DNA from: Clostridiales bacterium
GTDB taxonomy: Bacteria > Bacillota > Clostridia > Christensenellales > Aristaeellaceae
Assembly: GCA_004555155.1 (NCBI GenBank)
Contig: SFJH01000027.1
Location: forward strand, 1-47,948
DNA: 47,948 bases
Direction: 5' to 3'
A model generated the notes under the pieces. It was not told the DNA's origin. It searched no databases and saw only the letters and a list, made by a program, of their open reading frames with translations. A program made the translations under genes and the position numbers. Shown here one piece after another: positions 1-7,972 of the stretch. Positions within the stretch are counted from its first letter, which is position 1. The number at the start of each line of letters is the position of its first letter.

Positions 1-1
1 T

Positions 2-500
2 GGGGATTCCAAAGGGATTCAATCCCTTTGGCGGGGGTGCAGGGGGCAGAGCCGCGTCTCCCCAAAAAACTCCATCCAGCGCTGTACTATCCTCCCATCA
101 CAAAAGCGCGGCAGCAGGTGGGGATTCCAAAGGGATTCAATCCCTTTGGCGGGGGTGCAGGGGGCAGAGCCGCGTCTCCCCAAAAAACTCCATCCAGCGT
201 TGTAATAGCCCCTCATCCCAAAAGCGCGGCAGCAGGCGGGGATTCCAAAGGGATTCAATCCCTTTGGCGGGGGTGCAGGGGGCAGAGCCGCGTCTCCCCA
301 AAAAACTCCATCCAGCGCTGGGGATTCCAAAGGGATTCAATCCCTTTGGCGGGGGTGCAGGGGGCAGAGCCGCGTCTCCCCCAAAAAAACTCTATCCAGC
401 GCTGTAATATCCCCTCATTCCAAAAGCGCGGCAGCAGGCGGGGATTCCAAAGGGATTCAATCCCTTTGGCGGGGGTGCAGGGGGCAGAGCCCCCTGCCAA
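2..500. repeat. Tandem array of five copies of a two-hairpin repeat
   Basis: Units start at 2, 120, 238, 320 and 440. Periods are 118, 118, 82 (unit 3 lacks its last third) and 120. Each unit opens with GGGGATTCC, then an odd palindrome with 11-nt arms (unit 1: positions 9-31, CCAAAGGGATT / AATCCCTTTGG around one C), then GGGGGTGCAGGGGGCAGAGCC and a CCCCAAAAAACTCCATCCAGCG-like tail split by AAAGCGCGGCAGCAGG. Only the last unit keeps the second hairpin intact (GCAGGGGG / CCCCCTGC, near 478-498). The same family recurs at 5055-5125 and 5588-5760. ORFs through it are frame-open only because the repeat lacks stops. Function unknown; the layout resembles REP-like intergenic elements. Confidence 0.9.
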
Positions 501-563
501 TGTGACGATAAAGCAGTTTTTTTGTGCGAAATTGGGGAATTTCCCCCGAGAACGTCGCGACTA

Positions 564-572
564 TGTTATACT
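564..572 (+). promoter_or_regulatory. Extended -10 promoter for the foldase gene
   Basis: TG at 564-565, one base, then TATACT at 567-572 makes an extended -10 element. No good -35 box lies 17 bp upstream. The ATG of the downstream gene is 37 bp away. Confidence 0.45.
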
Positions 573-608
573 GAAGGGGAATAGATGCTGTTTCAGGAGG
601 ACATTGCG

Positions 609-2123
609 ATGGCAACGAACGCAACTCCCAGGAAGAAAAAGAATCCGCAGGCGTCCAGACCGCGCCGCCGCCGGGGTGTGCCGGGCGCGCTGGTGGCCGC
701 GCTGCTGGTAATTGCGCTGTTTTTCGGCGGGCTGGTTGGCTTCGCCGTGGCAAACCGGACGAACCCCTATCGCGCGCAGCTGACCGCGGCCGGCGAGCGC
801 ATTACCGAGCTGGAAAACATCCTGACCATGATGGGCTTCTCCGAGGAAACGGATCCGACCGCCTTCGTGTTTGACGACAGCGACAGCTCCGACGAGCTGG
901 GCGACCTGACCGGCGCGACCGGCAGCGACGGCAGCGTGCTGTGGAACGAGGACGGCTTCGTCGGCGGCATGCTGGCGGAGACCGGCGAGCCGGTGGTGGT
1001 GGCCGAGTTCAACGGCGGCCAGCTGCTGAGCAGCGAGGTGATCGATCCCTACAACGAGCAGTACGCCAACGAGGCGTTCGGCTTCAACGACGCGGACGAG
1101 AGCTCCGCAGACACCCTTCAGGACGTGATGGAAACCCTGGTGGCGGACAAGCTCTGCCGGCTGAAGGCCGAGGAGCTGGGCCTGACCGAGCTGACCGCGG
1201 AGGACGAGGCCGCCATCCGCGCGGAGACGGAGGAATACTATCAGGAGCAGAAGGACTTCTTCCGCGACTCCGTCGACACCACCGGCATGACCGCCGAGGA
1301 GGCCGACGCCGCGGTGGAGAGCTATCTGGAAACCGAAGTGGGCGTGACGCTGGAAAGCCTGATCGAGGCCGAGCGGGCGGACTACTGGTATACCAAGCTG
1401 TTCAACGAGACGACCAGGGACGTCACCGTCACCGACGAGGAGATCCAGAGCTATTACGACGAGCTGCTGGCCGACCAGCAGCAGCGCTTCGCCGAGTATC
1501 CCGACGACTATGAGTTCGCCATCATCAACGGCGAGACGCTGGTGTACAACCTGGAGGGCTATCGCTACGTCAAGCACATCCTGCTGACCTTCAGCGATCC
1601 CGCCGCCGCCACCGCCGTGGAGGATCTCTACTATCAGATCAGCGAGCTGGATCCCGAAAGCGATTTCGAGCAGATCACCCAGCTTCAGGAGCAGCTGAAC
1701 GGCTACTACACCGACCTGAAGGCCAGGGCGGAGGAGATCCTCGCCGAGCTGCAGGCCGGCGCCGACTTCGACGCGCTGATCGAGAAGTACGGCATGGACG
1801 AGGGCATGAGATACGAGCCCGCCAAGTCCGACGGCTATAGGGTCTCCGCCGATTCCAGCAGCCTGTTCTCCTCCGAGTTCATCGAGGGCTGCATGATGCT
1901 GGAGCAGCCCGGCGACGTCTCCACGCCCATCTGCAGCGTGGGCGGCGTGCACATCATCAAATATCTTGGCGACGTCGCGCCGGGCGCGGTGCCGCTGGAA
2001 GAGGTTCGCGACACGCTCGCCGCCGAGGTGCTGTCCGAAAAGCAGGACGCCAGCTTCGTGGAGCAGGAGGCGCAGTGGATCGTGGACGCGGATGTGAAAT
2101 ACTATCCGGAACGCCTTCAGTAA
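609..2123 (+). CDS. Membrane-anchored parvulin-type peptidyl-prolyl isomerase (SurA/PrsA-like)
   Basis: Predicted extracytoplasmic foldase of 504 residues. The start is the ATG at 609, because AGGAGG (595-600) lies 8 nt upstream; an in-frame upstream start at 585 has no such site. Residues 1-24 are rich in Lys/Arg and Pro, followed by one hydrophobic segment (about 25-48) that should anchor the protein with its bulk outside. There is a short coiled stretch, an acidic Asp/Ser/Glu linker (about 70-105), a SurA-N-like helical region with many Glu, and from about residue 320 a rotamase-type domain beginning YVKHILLTF and ending near GGVHIIKYLGDV. No lipobox is seen, unlike classical PrsA lipoproteins. 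The protein is strikingly acidic. Fold assignment is by motif and general architecture; substrate clients are unknown. It stands alone, followed by hairpins. Confidence 0.82.
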   Translation: MATNATPRKKKNPQASRPRRRRGVPGALVAALLVIALFFGGLVGFAVANRTNPYRAQLTAAGERITELENILTMMGFSEETDPTAFVFDDSDSSDELGDLTGATGSDGSVLWNEDGFVGGMLAETGEPVVVAEFNGGQLLSSEVIDPYNEQYANEAFGFNDADESSADTLQDVMETLVADKLCRLKAEELGLTELTAEDEAAIRAETEEYYQEQKDFFRDSVDTTGMTAEEADAAVESYLETEVGVTLESLIEAERADYWYTKLFNETTRDVTVTDEEIQSYYDELLADQQQRFAEYPDDYEFAIINGETLVYNLEGYRYVKHILLTFSDPAAATAVEDLYYQISELDPESDFEQITQLQEQLNGYYTDLKARAEEILAELQAGADFDALIEKYGMDEGMRYEPAKSDGYRVSADSSSLFSSEFIEGCMMLEQPGDVSTPICSVGGVHIIKYLGDVAPGAVPLEEVRDTLAAEVLSEKQDASFVEQEAQWIVDADVKYYPERLQ

Positions 2124-2178
2124 ATTCTGATCCGGAGTTCGCCGCGGGGATGGCGGCTCCCGGAACAATCCTCCTTGC

Positions 2179-2244
2179 CGCCGGGAAATTCGGGGATTTC
2201 CCGGCGGGAACGGCCGGAGCGCCACGCGCGCTCCGGCCGTTTGC
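2179..2244 (+). terminator. Two successive hairpins after the foldase gene
   Basis: First stem about 10 bp (2180-2189 with 2196-2205, GCCGGGAAAT / ATTTCCCGGC). The second is an 11-bp stem (2211-2221 with 2229-2239, CGGCCGGAGCG / CGCTCCGGCCG) followed by TTTGC. The second is terminator-like with a short T tract. The rest of 2245-2487 is GC-rich and I see no gene in it. Confidence 0.55.
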
Positions 2245-2487
2245 ATGTTCAGAAAACGCTTTGCCGCCTTCCGCGAAAATCCGAGGGCTTTCGCGGAGCG
2301 GGAGGGCTGCGGAAATCTGAAAACCGCACGATGTCCCCGGCGGTTTTCTGACGAAAGGCGCGTTTTTTCCGCCGCCGCGGCCAGCGGGAAAACACGGCCG
2401 CCGCGCCCGATTGCGCCGGCGTCCCCGGCGCTTTTTCGCCCGCCGCCGCGGAAATGCGCGTATCCTCCCGTTTTTACCCGGCCATAC

Positions 2488-2516
2488 TTGCAAATGCGGC
2501 GAATTTGATGTACACT
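2488..2516 (+). promoter_or_regulatory. Sigma-A promoter for the DUF1858 operon
   Basis: TTGCAA (2488-2493), 17-bp spacer, TACACT (2511-2516). The first gene starts 33 bp downstream. Confidence 0.6.
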
Positions 2517-2548
2517 AATAGAAGACCCAATATGAGGAGGTTTTGGAT

Positions 2549-2752
2549 ATGGTTGACAAGAGCATGAGCATCGGTCAGGTGCTGAGCATGGATCGCGGTA
2601 CCGCGCCGATCATGATGTCCTTCGGCATGCACTGCCTGGGCTGCCCCCACGCCACGATGGAGAGCCTGGAGGACGCCTGCGCGGCCCACGGCGCAAACGT
2701 GGACGAGCTGGTGCACCAGCTCAACGAGTATTTCGCCAACAAGGGCGAATAA
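2549..2752 (+). CDS. DUF1858 / hybrid-cluster-associated redox disulfide protein
   Basis: Small protein of 67 residues. The ATG at 2549 follows GAGGAGG (2534-2540) with 8 nt spacing. The sequence fits the DUF1858 (prismane-associated redox disulfide, TIGR03980-like) pattern: a short N-terminal helix, then MHCLGCPHA with the CxxC pair Cys29/Cys32, then a helix TMESLEDACAAHG and a C-terminal LVHQLNEYF. Family members are thought to be thiol redox or small-molecule binding modules and often sit near hybrid cluster protein or other redox enzymes; no hcp is in this window. The ferritin-like gene starts 26 bp downstream and is likely co-transcribed, which suggests a role in redox or metal stress. 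The biochemical role is unproven. Confidence 0.85.
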   Translation: MVDKSMSIGQVLSMDRGTAPIMMSFGMHCLGCPHATMESLEDACAAHGANVDELVHQLNEYFANKGE

Positions 2753-2778
2753 GCAGTCCGGGAAAGGAGGCCGCAGGG

Positions 2779-3270
2779 ATGCACCACGTGTTCAGCGATG
2801 TGGAAGGATTGCGGATTGCCGTGGAGATGGAACGCCGCGGGGAGGATTTTTACCGCCGTGCCGCAAAGGTGAGCCGTGGACAGGAGATGGTTGCGCTCCT
2901 GAACGCCCTGGCGGCGGACGAGTTGCTGCACGGCCGCGAGTTCCAGCGCCTGCATGATCTGGCCTGCGCGCGAAAGGGCGCGCAGGAGGCCTATGACGAC
3001 GAGGCGAGCGCCTATCTGTCCGCTATCGCCGCGGATATCGTATTCCCCGGCGGACTGATGGCGCTGCGTCAGGAGGGATTCGAAAGCCCGCGGCCCGTGC
3101 TGGCCGCGGCGATCGCCTCCGAAAAGGATTCGATTCTGTTCTATACGGAGCTGGCGGCCTGCGCGCGCGACGCGGAGGCCCGGGCGACGTTTGAGGAAAT
3201 CGCCCGCCAGGAGCGCGGACACCTCACGCGGCTGCTGGGCAGACTGGCCGCGCTGGAAGATGAGAAATAA
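2779..3270 (+). CDS. Ferritin-like (rubrerythrin-type) diiron protein
   Basis: 163 residues, start supported by AAAGGAGG (2763-2770) 8 nt before the ATG. The protein is a four-helix bundle of the ferritin-like/rubrerythrin kind: helix A carries EMERRGEDFYRRAA, helix B has an ExxH motif in DELLHGREF (Glu48, His51), helix C has SEKDSILFYTEL, and helix D has a second ExxH in QERGHLTRLL. These Glu/His ligands predict a diiron site. The rubredoxin tail of true rubrerythrins is absent, so electrons would have to come from a partner, possibly the DUF1858 protein encoded just upstream (inference). Role likely peroxide scavenging or iron handling in an anaerobe. Confidence 0.8.
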   Translation: MHHVFSDVEGLRIAVEMERRGEDFYRRAAKVSRGQEMVALLNALAADELLHGREFQRLHDLACARKGAQEAYDDEASAYLSAIAADIVFPGGLMALRQEGFESPRPVLAAAIASEKDSILFYTELAACARDAEARATFEEIARQERGHLTRLLGRLAALEDEK

Positions 3271-3312
3271 TGCGATGCCGAGGCGTCGAAGTACATACAG
3301 GAGGGATTTCCC

Positions 3313-5034
3313 ATGGAAGCAATGGAGCTGTATCGCCAGTGGTTGACCGATTTTGCCAATGATCCCGACACCGTGGCCGATCTGAAGGCCATCGAAAACG
3401 ATCCCAAGGAGATCGAGGACCGCTTCTATCGCGAGCTGGAGTTCGGCACCGCCGGCATGCGCGGCGTGCTGGGTGCGGGCACCAACCGCCTGAATATCTA
3501 CAACGTCCGCCGCGTGACCCGCGCGATGGCGAAGTACATCCTGACCACTCCTGACGGCGCGCAGCGCGGCGTGGCCATCGGCTACGATTCCCGCAACATG
3601 TCCGACGTGTTCGCCAAGCAGGCCGCGCTGGTGCTGGCGGCTTCGGGCGTGAAGGCGTTCCTGTTCGAATCGCTGCGCCCGGTGCCGGTGCTGTCGTTCA
3701 CCATCCGGCATCTGAACTGCATCGCGGGCATCGTGATCACCGCCAGCCACAACCCCAAGCAGTACAACGGCTACAAGGCCTACTGGACCGACGGCGGCCA
3801 GATGCCGCCGGAGTCCGTCAAGGGCATCACCGACCGCCTGCCGGAGACCACCTACGCCGAGTCCCTGCCCATGGACGAGCAGGAGGCCCTCGACAAGGGC
3901 CTGCTGACCTACATCGGCAAGGACGTGGACGACGCCTACATCGCCGCCGTGAAGAAGCTCTCCGTCAATCCGGAGCTGGCGCGGGAGATGGGCAAGACGC
4001 TGAAGATCGTCTACACGCCGCTGCACGGCTCGGGCAACCTGCCGGTGCGCCGCATCTTCAGGGAGATCGGCATGGAGAACGTGTACGTCGTTCCCGAGCA
4101 GGAGCTGCCCGACGGCAACTTCCCCACCGTGAAGGTGCCGAACCCCGAGGATCCGGGCGCGTTCGAGCTGGCGCTGAAGATGCAGAAGGAGCTGGGCGCG
4201 GACCTGTGCGTGGGCACCGACCCCGACTGCGACCGCGTGGGCATCGCCTGCATGACCGAGAACGGCCCGCGGCTGCTCAACGGCAACCAGATCGGCTGCG
4301 TGCTGCTGCACTACATCCTCAGCCAGAAGAAGGAGCGCGGCGAGCTGCCGGAGAACGCCGCCGCCGTCACGACGATCGTCTCCACCAACATGGCCGCCGC
4401 CATTGCGAAGAGCTACGGCGTGAAGATGATCGAGGTGCTCACCGGATTTAAGTACATCGCGGAGCAGATTCACCTGTTCGAGACCACCGGCTGCAATACG
4501 TTCATGTTCGGCTTTGAGGAGTCCTTCGGCTATCTCAGCGGCACCGACGTGCGCGACAAGGACGGCGTGAACGCCTGCATGCTCATCGCCGAGGCCGCCA
4601 GCTGGTACAAGAAGATGTACAACAAGACGCTGGTGGACGCCATCGACATGCTGTATGAGCAGTATGGATATTATGGCGACAAGGTGACCTCCTTCGTGCT
4701 GCCGGGCAAGGACGGCCTGGAGAAGATGCAGACCGTGATGAAGGCGCTGCGGGAGAATCCGCCGAAGATGTTTGCGGGCAAGAAGGTCGTGGCGCTGCGG
4801 GATTATCAGACCGGCGTGCGCACGGAGGGCGATCAGACGGAAAAGCTGACGCTGCCCAAGAGCAACGTGCTGTACTTTGAATTGGAGGACGACGCCTGGA
4901 TCTGCGTGCGTCCGTCGGGCACCGAGCCGAAGATCAAGCTGTATGTCAATGCCGTCAGCAGGAGCAGTGAGGAGACGAAAGAGATTCTCAATGCGCTGTC
5001 CGATGACGCCGTGAAAACCCTGGAGAGCATCTAA
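3313..5034 (+). CDS. pgcA: Alpha-phosphoglucomutase / phosphohexomutase
   Basis: 573 residues, the usual length for the long Firmicute PgcA-type phosphoglucomutase, interconverting glucose-1-phosphate and glucose-6-phosphate in the cytoplasm for glycogen, UDP-glucose and cell-envelope precursors. The ATG at 3313 follows AGGAGGG (3299-3305). All four family signatures are present: the phosphoserine loop TASHNPKQYNGYK (catalytic Ser145), the Mg-binding loop GTDPDCDR (Asp303, 305, 307), the sugar-binding loop GFEESFGY (about 400-407) and the phosphate-binding loop RPSGTEPK (533-540). It begins 42 bp after the ferritin-like gene and may share its transcript. Phosphomannomutase activity is also common in this family and cannot be excluded. 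Confidence 0.93.
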   Translation: MEAMELYRQWLTDFANDPDTVADLKAIENDPKEIEDRFYRELEFGTAGMRGVLGAGTNRLNIYNVRRVTRAMAKYILTTPDGAQRGVAIGYDSRNMSDVFAKQAALVLAASGVKAFLFESLRPVPVLSFTIRHLNCIAGIVITASHNPKQYNGYKAYWTDGGQMPPESVKGITDRLPETTYAESLPMDEQEALDKGLLTYIGKDVDDAYIAAVKKLSVNPELAREMGKTLKIVYTPLHGSGNLPVRRIFREIGMENVYVVPEQELPDGNFPTVKVPNPEDPGAFELALKMQKELGADLCVGTDPDCDRVGIACMTENGPRLLNGNQIGCVLLHYILSQKKERGELPENAAAVTTIVSTNMAAAIAKSYGVKMIEVLTGFKYIAEQIHLFETTGCNTFMFGFEESFGYLSGTDVRDKDGVNACMLIAEAASWYKKMYNKTLVDAIDMLYEQYGYYGDKVTSFVLPGKDGLEKMQTVMKALRENPPKMFAGKKVVALRDYQTGVRTEGDQTEKLTLPKSNVLYFELEDDAWICVRPSGTEPKIKLYVNAVSRSSEETKEILNALSDDAVKTLESI

Positions 5035-5054
5035 GAGAAAATAAAGCCCATACC

Positions 5055-5125
5055 AAAGCGCGGCAGCAGGAGAAGGGTCAAGGGGGATCATCCCCCTTGC
5101 GGGGTGCAGGGGCAGAGCCCCTGCC
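5055..5125 (+). repeat. Copy of the two-hairpin repeat, forward orientation
   Basis: Begins AAAGCGCGGCAGCAGG like the 1-500 array. Odd palindrome at 5079-5099 (CAAGGGGGAT / ATCCCCCTTG around C), then GGGGTGC and a second hairpin GCAGGGGC / GCCCCTGC. The first-stem sequence differs from the array, but both arms changed together. It follows pgcA by about 20 bp and may act in its termination. Confidence 0.85.
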
Positions 5126-5587
5126 CGCCGGAGGCGCTCATGCAGCGCCGAACCACGCCCTGCCGGAACCCCGGCGCGCACGACCTCCATCCTTGCGTGA
5201 CGGCGCTTTCGATTCTGAGACGAGTTCCATGCGTGCAGGTCGTGCGCGCACGCAGCGTCCTTCAATGACCCTTTGCATATGCAAAGGGTCATTGAAGCAG
5301 CAACGCAGCCTGCTGTGGGAGGCTCCAAACGCATCCGCAAATGATCCTATCTGAATGTGCAGGGATTCGGGCGGAACCTGCAACAGCGATGCAACGAGTT
5401 GGCGGCTGCCTGAAAATGCTCAAATCGCTTCCGCTCTTGAGCATTTTCAGGAACGCTCGCTAAGTTAGCCAGCCCGCCCGACTTTGTCCCACGGAGGCAT
5501 TGCAGCAGATACCGCCATTCATCTCCCGCATTTGGGCAGTCGGGCGGGCTCCTTCTTATCGGAGGGGCGTACAGCGCTGGAGCGGAC
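5126..5587. other. Structured non-coding block between inverted repeat copies
   Basis: No credible gene. It holds inverted repeats: 5174-5186 with 5237-5249 (GCGCGCACGACCT and complement), the 36-bp palindrome listed separately, 5409-5423 with 5437-5451 (CCTGAAAATGCTCAA and complement, 13-nt loop), and 5471-5483 with 5538-5550 (AGCCCGCCCGACT and complement). Together with the oppositely oriented repeats at either end, the block is a nest of hairpins of about 700 bp. It could be a decayed mobile element or a structured RNA. Confidence 0.6.
5261..5296. repeat. Perfect 36-bp palindrome
   Basis: Two 18-nt arms without a spacer, left arm TTCAATGACCCTTTGCAT. The centre, TTGCATATGCAA (5273-5284), equals the central 12 bp of the palindrome upstream of the marR gene at 15789-15800. 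It may be a protein-binding site or a cruciform; no gene start lies within 500 bp downstream. Confidence 0.85.
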
Positions 5588-5760
5588 GCAGGGGCGCTGC
5601 CCCTGCACCCCGCCAAGGGAACTGAGTTCCCTTGGATCCTTCCGCTTGCTGCCGCGGTTTCTATTGCGGCGGCGTGCAGCGCTGGAGCAGACGCAGGGGC
5701 GCTGCCCCTGCACCCTGCCAAGGGGGATGATCCCCCTTGACCCTTCTCCTGCTGCCGCGC
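5588..5760 (-). repeat. Two copies of the two-hairpin repeat, reverse orientation
   Basis: Copy one spans 5588-5656 with a palindrome at 5613-5635 (CCAAGGGAACT / AGTTCCCTTGG around G). Copy two spans 5693-5760 with a palindrome at 5719-5739, which is the reverse complement of the 5079-5099 stem. Each has the GCAGGGGC / GCCCCTGC hairpin and ends in the complement of GCGCGGCAGCAG. Copy two and the copy at 5055 form a long inverted repeat around about 570 bp. Confidence 0.85.
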
Positions 5761-5814
5761 TGATGCGGAACCCTTCACTTCTCTCCCAACTCGACTTTAC
5801 TGGAGGAATATCTT

Positions 5815-6912
5815 ATGAAACTTGGCGTTGTGGGACTGCCGAACGTGGGCAAGTCCACGCTGTTTAACGCGATCACCTGCGCGGGCGCGCAGGCGGCCAA
5901 CTACCCCTTCTGCACCATCGAGCCCAACACCGGCGTGGTGGCGGTGCCCGATTCCCGGCTGGACGTGCTGGCGGAGATGTACCACCCCGAAAAGTACACG
6001 CCCGCCGTGCTGGAATTCGTCGACATCGCCGGACTGGTCAAGGGCGCGTCCCGGGGCGAGGGTCTGGGCAACAAGTTCCTCTCCCACATCCGCGAGGTGG
6101 ACGCCATCGTGCACGTGGTGCGCTGCTTCGAGGACGACAACGTCATCCACGTGGACGGCTCCGTCGATCCCGCCCGCGACATCGACGTGATCAACACCGA
6201 GCTCGTCCTGGCCGACATCGAAACCGTGACCAAGCGCACCGAAAAGGCCGCCGCCATGGTGAAAAAGGGCGAAAAGAAGTTCGCCGTGGAGGCCGAGGCC
6301 GGCGCGATCCTGCTCGACCACCTCAACCAGGGCAAGCCCGCCCGCACCGCGAAGCTGGACGAGGACCAGACCGCCGCCGTGCACGACTGGTTCCTGCTGA
6401 CCATGAAGAAGGTCATCTACGCCGCCAACATCGGCGAGGAGGATCTGGGCAAGGACGAGGGCGAGCTTCCGCTGGTGAAGCCCGTGCGCGAGATCGCCGA
6501 GGCCGAGGGCTCCCAGGTGCTGGTGATCTGCGCCCAGGTGGAGGAGGACATCTCCCAGATGGAGCCCGACGAGAAGAAGATGTTCCTGGAGGACATGGGC
6601 ATCGGCGTGTCGGGTCTGGATCGGCTGGTCACGCTGGGCTACTCCCTGCTGGGACTGATCAGCTTCCTCACCGCCGGACCGCAGGAGGTGCGCGCCTGGA
6701 CGATCGCCGAGGGCACCAAGGCGCCTCAGGCCGCCGGCAAGATCCATTCGGACTTCGAGCGCGGCTTCATCCGCGCCGAGATCGTGCCCTATGAGGATCT
6801 GGTGCGCGAGGGCTCCATCGCCGCGTGCAAGGAAAAGGGCCTGGTGCGCAGCGAGGGCAAGGACTACGTGATGAAGGACGGCGACGTGACGCTGTTCCGG
6901 TTCAATGTATAA
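5815..6912 (+). CDS. ychF: Redox-regulated ribosome-binding ATPase YchF (OLA1 family)
   Basis: 365 residues, standard family length. The start ATG follows TGGAGG (5801-5806). YchF is an Obg-related P-loop protein that prefers ATP, binds ribosomes and influences translation and stress responses. Visible motifs: G1 GLPNVGKST near the N-terminus, G2 region NYPFCTIEPNTGVV, G3 DIAGLVKGAS, and the altered G4 with Asn and Glu (NIGEED) that explains ATP over GTP preference. The C-terminal TGS-like domain is recognisable (FLTAGPQEVRAWTI ... GDVTLFRFNV). The final codons overlap the start of the CPBP gene by 8 bp, so the two are probably translated together. Confidence 0.97.
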   Translation: MKLGVVGLPNVGKSTLFNAITCAGAQAANYPFCTIEPNTGVVAVPDSRLDVLAEMYHPEKYTPAVLEFVDIAGLVKGASRGEGLGNKFLSHIREVDAIVHVVRCFEDDNVIHVDGSVDPARDIDVINTELVLADIETVTKRTEKAAAMVKKGEKKFAVEAEAGAILLDHLNQGKPARTAKLDEDQTAAVHDWFLLTMKKVIYAANIGEEDLGKDEGELPLVKPVREIAEAEGSQVLVICAQVEEDISQMEPDEKKMFLEDMGIGVSGLDRLVTLGYSLLGLISFLTAGPQEVRAWTIAEGTKAPQAAGKIHSDFERGFIRAEIVPYEDLVREGSIAACKEKGLVRSEGKDYVMKDGDVTLFRFNV

Positions 6913-7969
6913 TATGCAGGAGCATGTCAAAGGCCGGCCGTCGCTGTTCGCGGCCAACGGATGCTATTTTCTGGCGGCGGCGGGACTGTGGGTTGTGCTC
7001 GTATTTCTGGGCGCGGCTCTGGAACCGCTGCTGTCGGGCGCGACTCCGGAGCAGTCGAACCTGCTGATCAACCTGCTGTACTACGTGCCGTTTCTGCTGC
7101 TGCCCGTGCTGATCCATACCCGCAGCCGGGACTGCGCCGCGGACGCGCTGCGGCTGAAGCCCATCGGATTTCTGACCACGCTGCGGATTGTCTGCATCGC
7201 CATACTGGGTCTGCTGATCGCGCAGGACGGCACGCTGCTCTGGATGACGCTTCTGCAGAAGCTGGGATTCAATGTGTTCGTCGACGCCTACGTCCGCCCG
7301 GCCAACACCGCCGAGCTGACGCTGAGCGTGATCTCCGCGGCGATCGTCGCGCCGGTGGGCGAGGAGCTGCTGTTCCGGGGCGTGATGCTCTCGGCGTGGG
7401 AGCGCCGGGGCGCGCGGCGGGCCGTGTTCGCTACGGCGGTGCTGTTCGCGATGCTGCACGGCTCGCTGATCGGCCTGCCGGGCGAGCTCTTCGGCGGCGT
7501 GATGCTGGGACTCGTGGTGATCTGGACGGATTCCATCTACGCCGGACTGGTGTACCACAGCGTCTACAACGCCGGTGTGACGATACAGAACTATCTGTCC
7601 ACCGCCGTCGCGGCGGACGCAGCCGAGGAGGCGCTGATGCGCTCCGATCTGCTGGCCTATCTGGGCGGAGCCGGGACGACGCTGCTGCTGGCGCTGGACA
7701 TTCTGCTGATGCTGCTGATTCTGATGATGCTGACGCGCAGGCTCCGTCTGGCCTATGCGCTGCGGAACGTGGCGGCGGGCCGCAGGGACGGCGAGTCGGC
7801 TTTGCCGGTGGATCCGAAGCTGGTGTTCCATCCGGGCATGCTGTTCGGCGAGCCGGAGCCGGAGGATCGCGCGCCCATGTCCACCGGCGCGGCGCTGGTG
7901 CTGATGGCCGGAATCGTGAGCGCGCTGTGCATGTACGGCTTCGAGCTGGTGACGATGCTGGGGGGCTGA
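6905..7969 (+). CDS. CPBP-family intramembrane metalloprotease
   Basis: 354 residues with several hydrophobic segments. It carries the CPBP/CAAX-protease (ABI) signatures: EELLFRG with Glu153, Glu154 and Arg158, a downstream His in FAMLHGS (His185), and HSVYNA (His218, Asn222), expected to bind zinc in the membrane. Bacterial members process or modify membrane proteins or peptides; the substrate here is unknown. The first ATG (6905) overlaps ychF by 8 bp and has no clear ribosome-binding site; the ATG at 6914 is an alternative, and translational coupling is likely. A long hydrophilic stretch (about 265-310) precedes the last membrane segment. The next gene follows after 3 bp. Confidence 0.88.
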   Translation: MYNMQEHVKGRPSLFAANGCYFLAAAGLWVVLVFLGAALEPLLSGATPEQSNLLINLLYYVPFLLLPVLIHTRSRDCAADALRLKPIGFLTTLRIVCIAILGLLIAQDGTLLWMTLLQKLGFNVFVDAYVRPANTAELTLSVISAAIVAPVGEELLFRGVMLSAWERRGARRAVFATAVLFAMLHGSLIGLPGELFGGVMLGLVVIWTDSIYAGLVYHSVYNAGVTIQNYLSTAVAADAAEEALMRSDLLAYLGGAGTTLLLALDILLMLLILMMLTRRLRLAYALRNVAAGRRDGESALPVDPKLVFHPGMLFGEPEPEDRAPMSTGAALVLMAGIVSALCMYGFELVTMLGG

Positions 7970-7972
7970 GAC

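Noticed and set aside
2..500. CRISPR array
   Set aside because: Units are about 118 bp of entirely repeated sequence; there are no unique spacers and no cas genes.
28..711. Open frames through the tandem repeat array
   Set aside because: Translations simply repeat the DNA repeat unit and lack ribosome-binding sites.
2245..2508. Small plus-strand ORF before the DUF1858 gene
   Set aside because: Arg/Pro/Ala-rich translation typical of GC-rich spacer DNA, no RBS, and it overlaps the promoter at 2488-2516.
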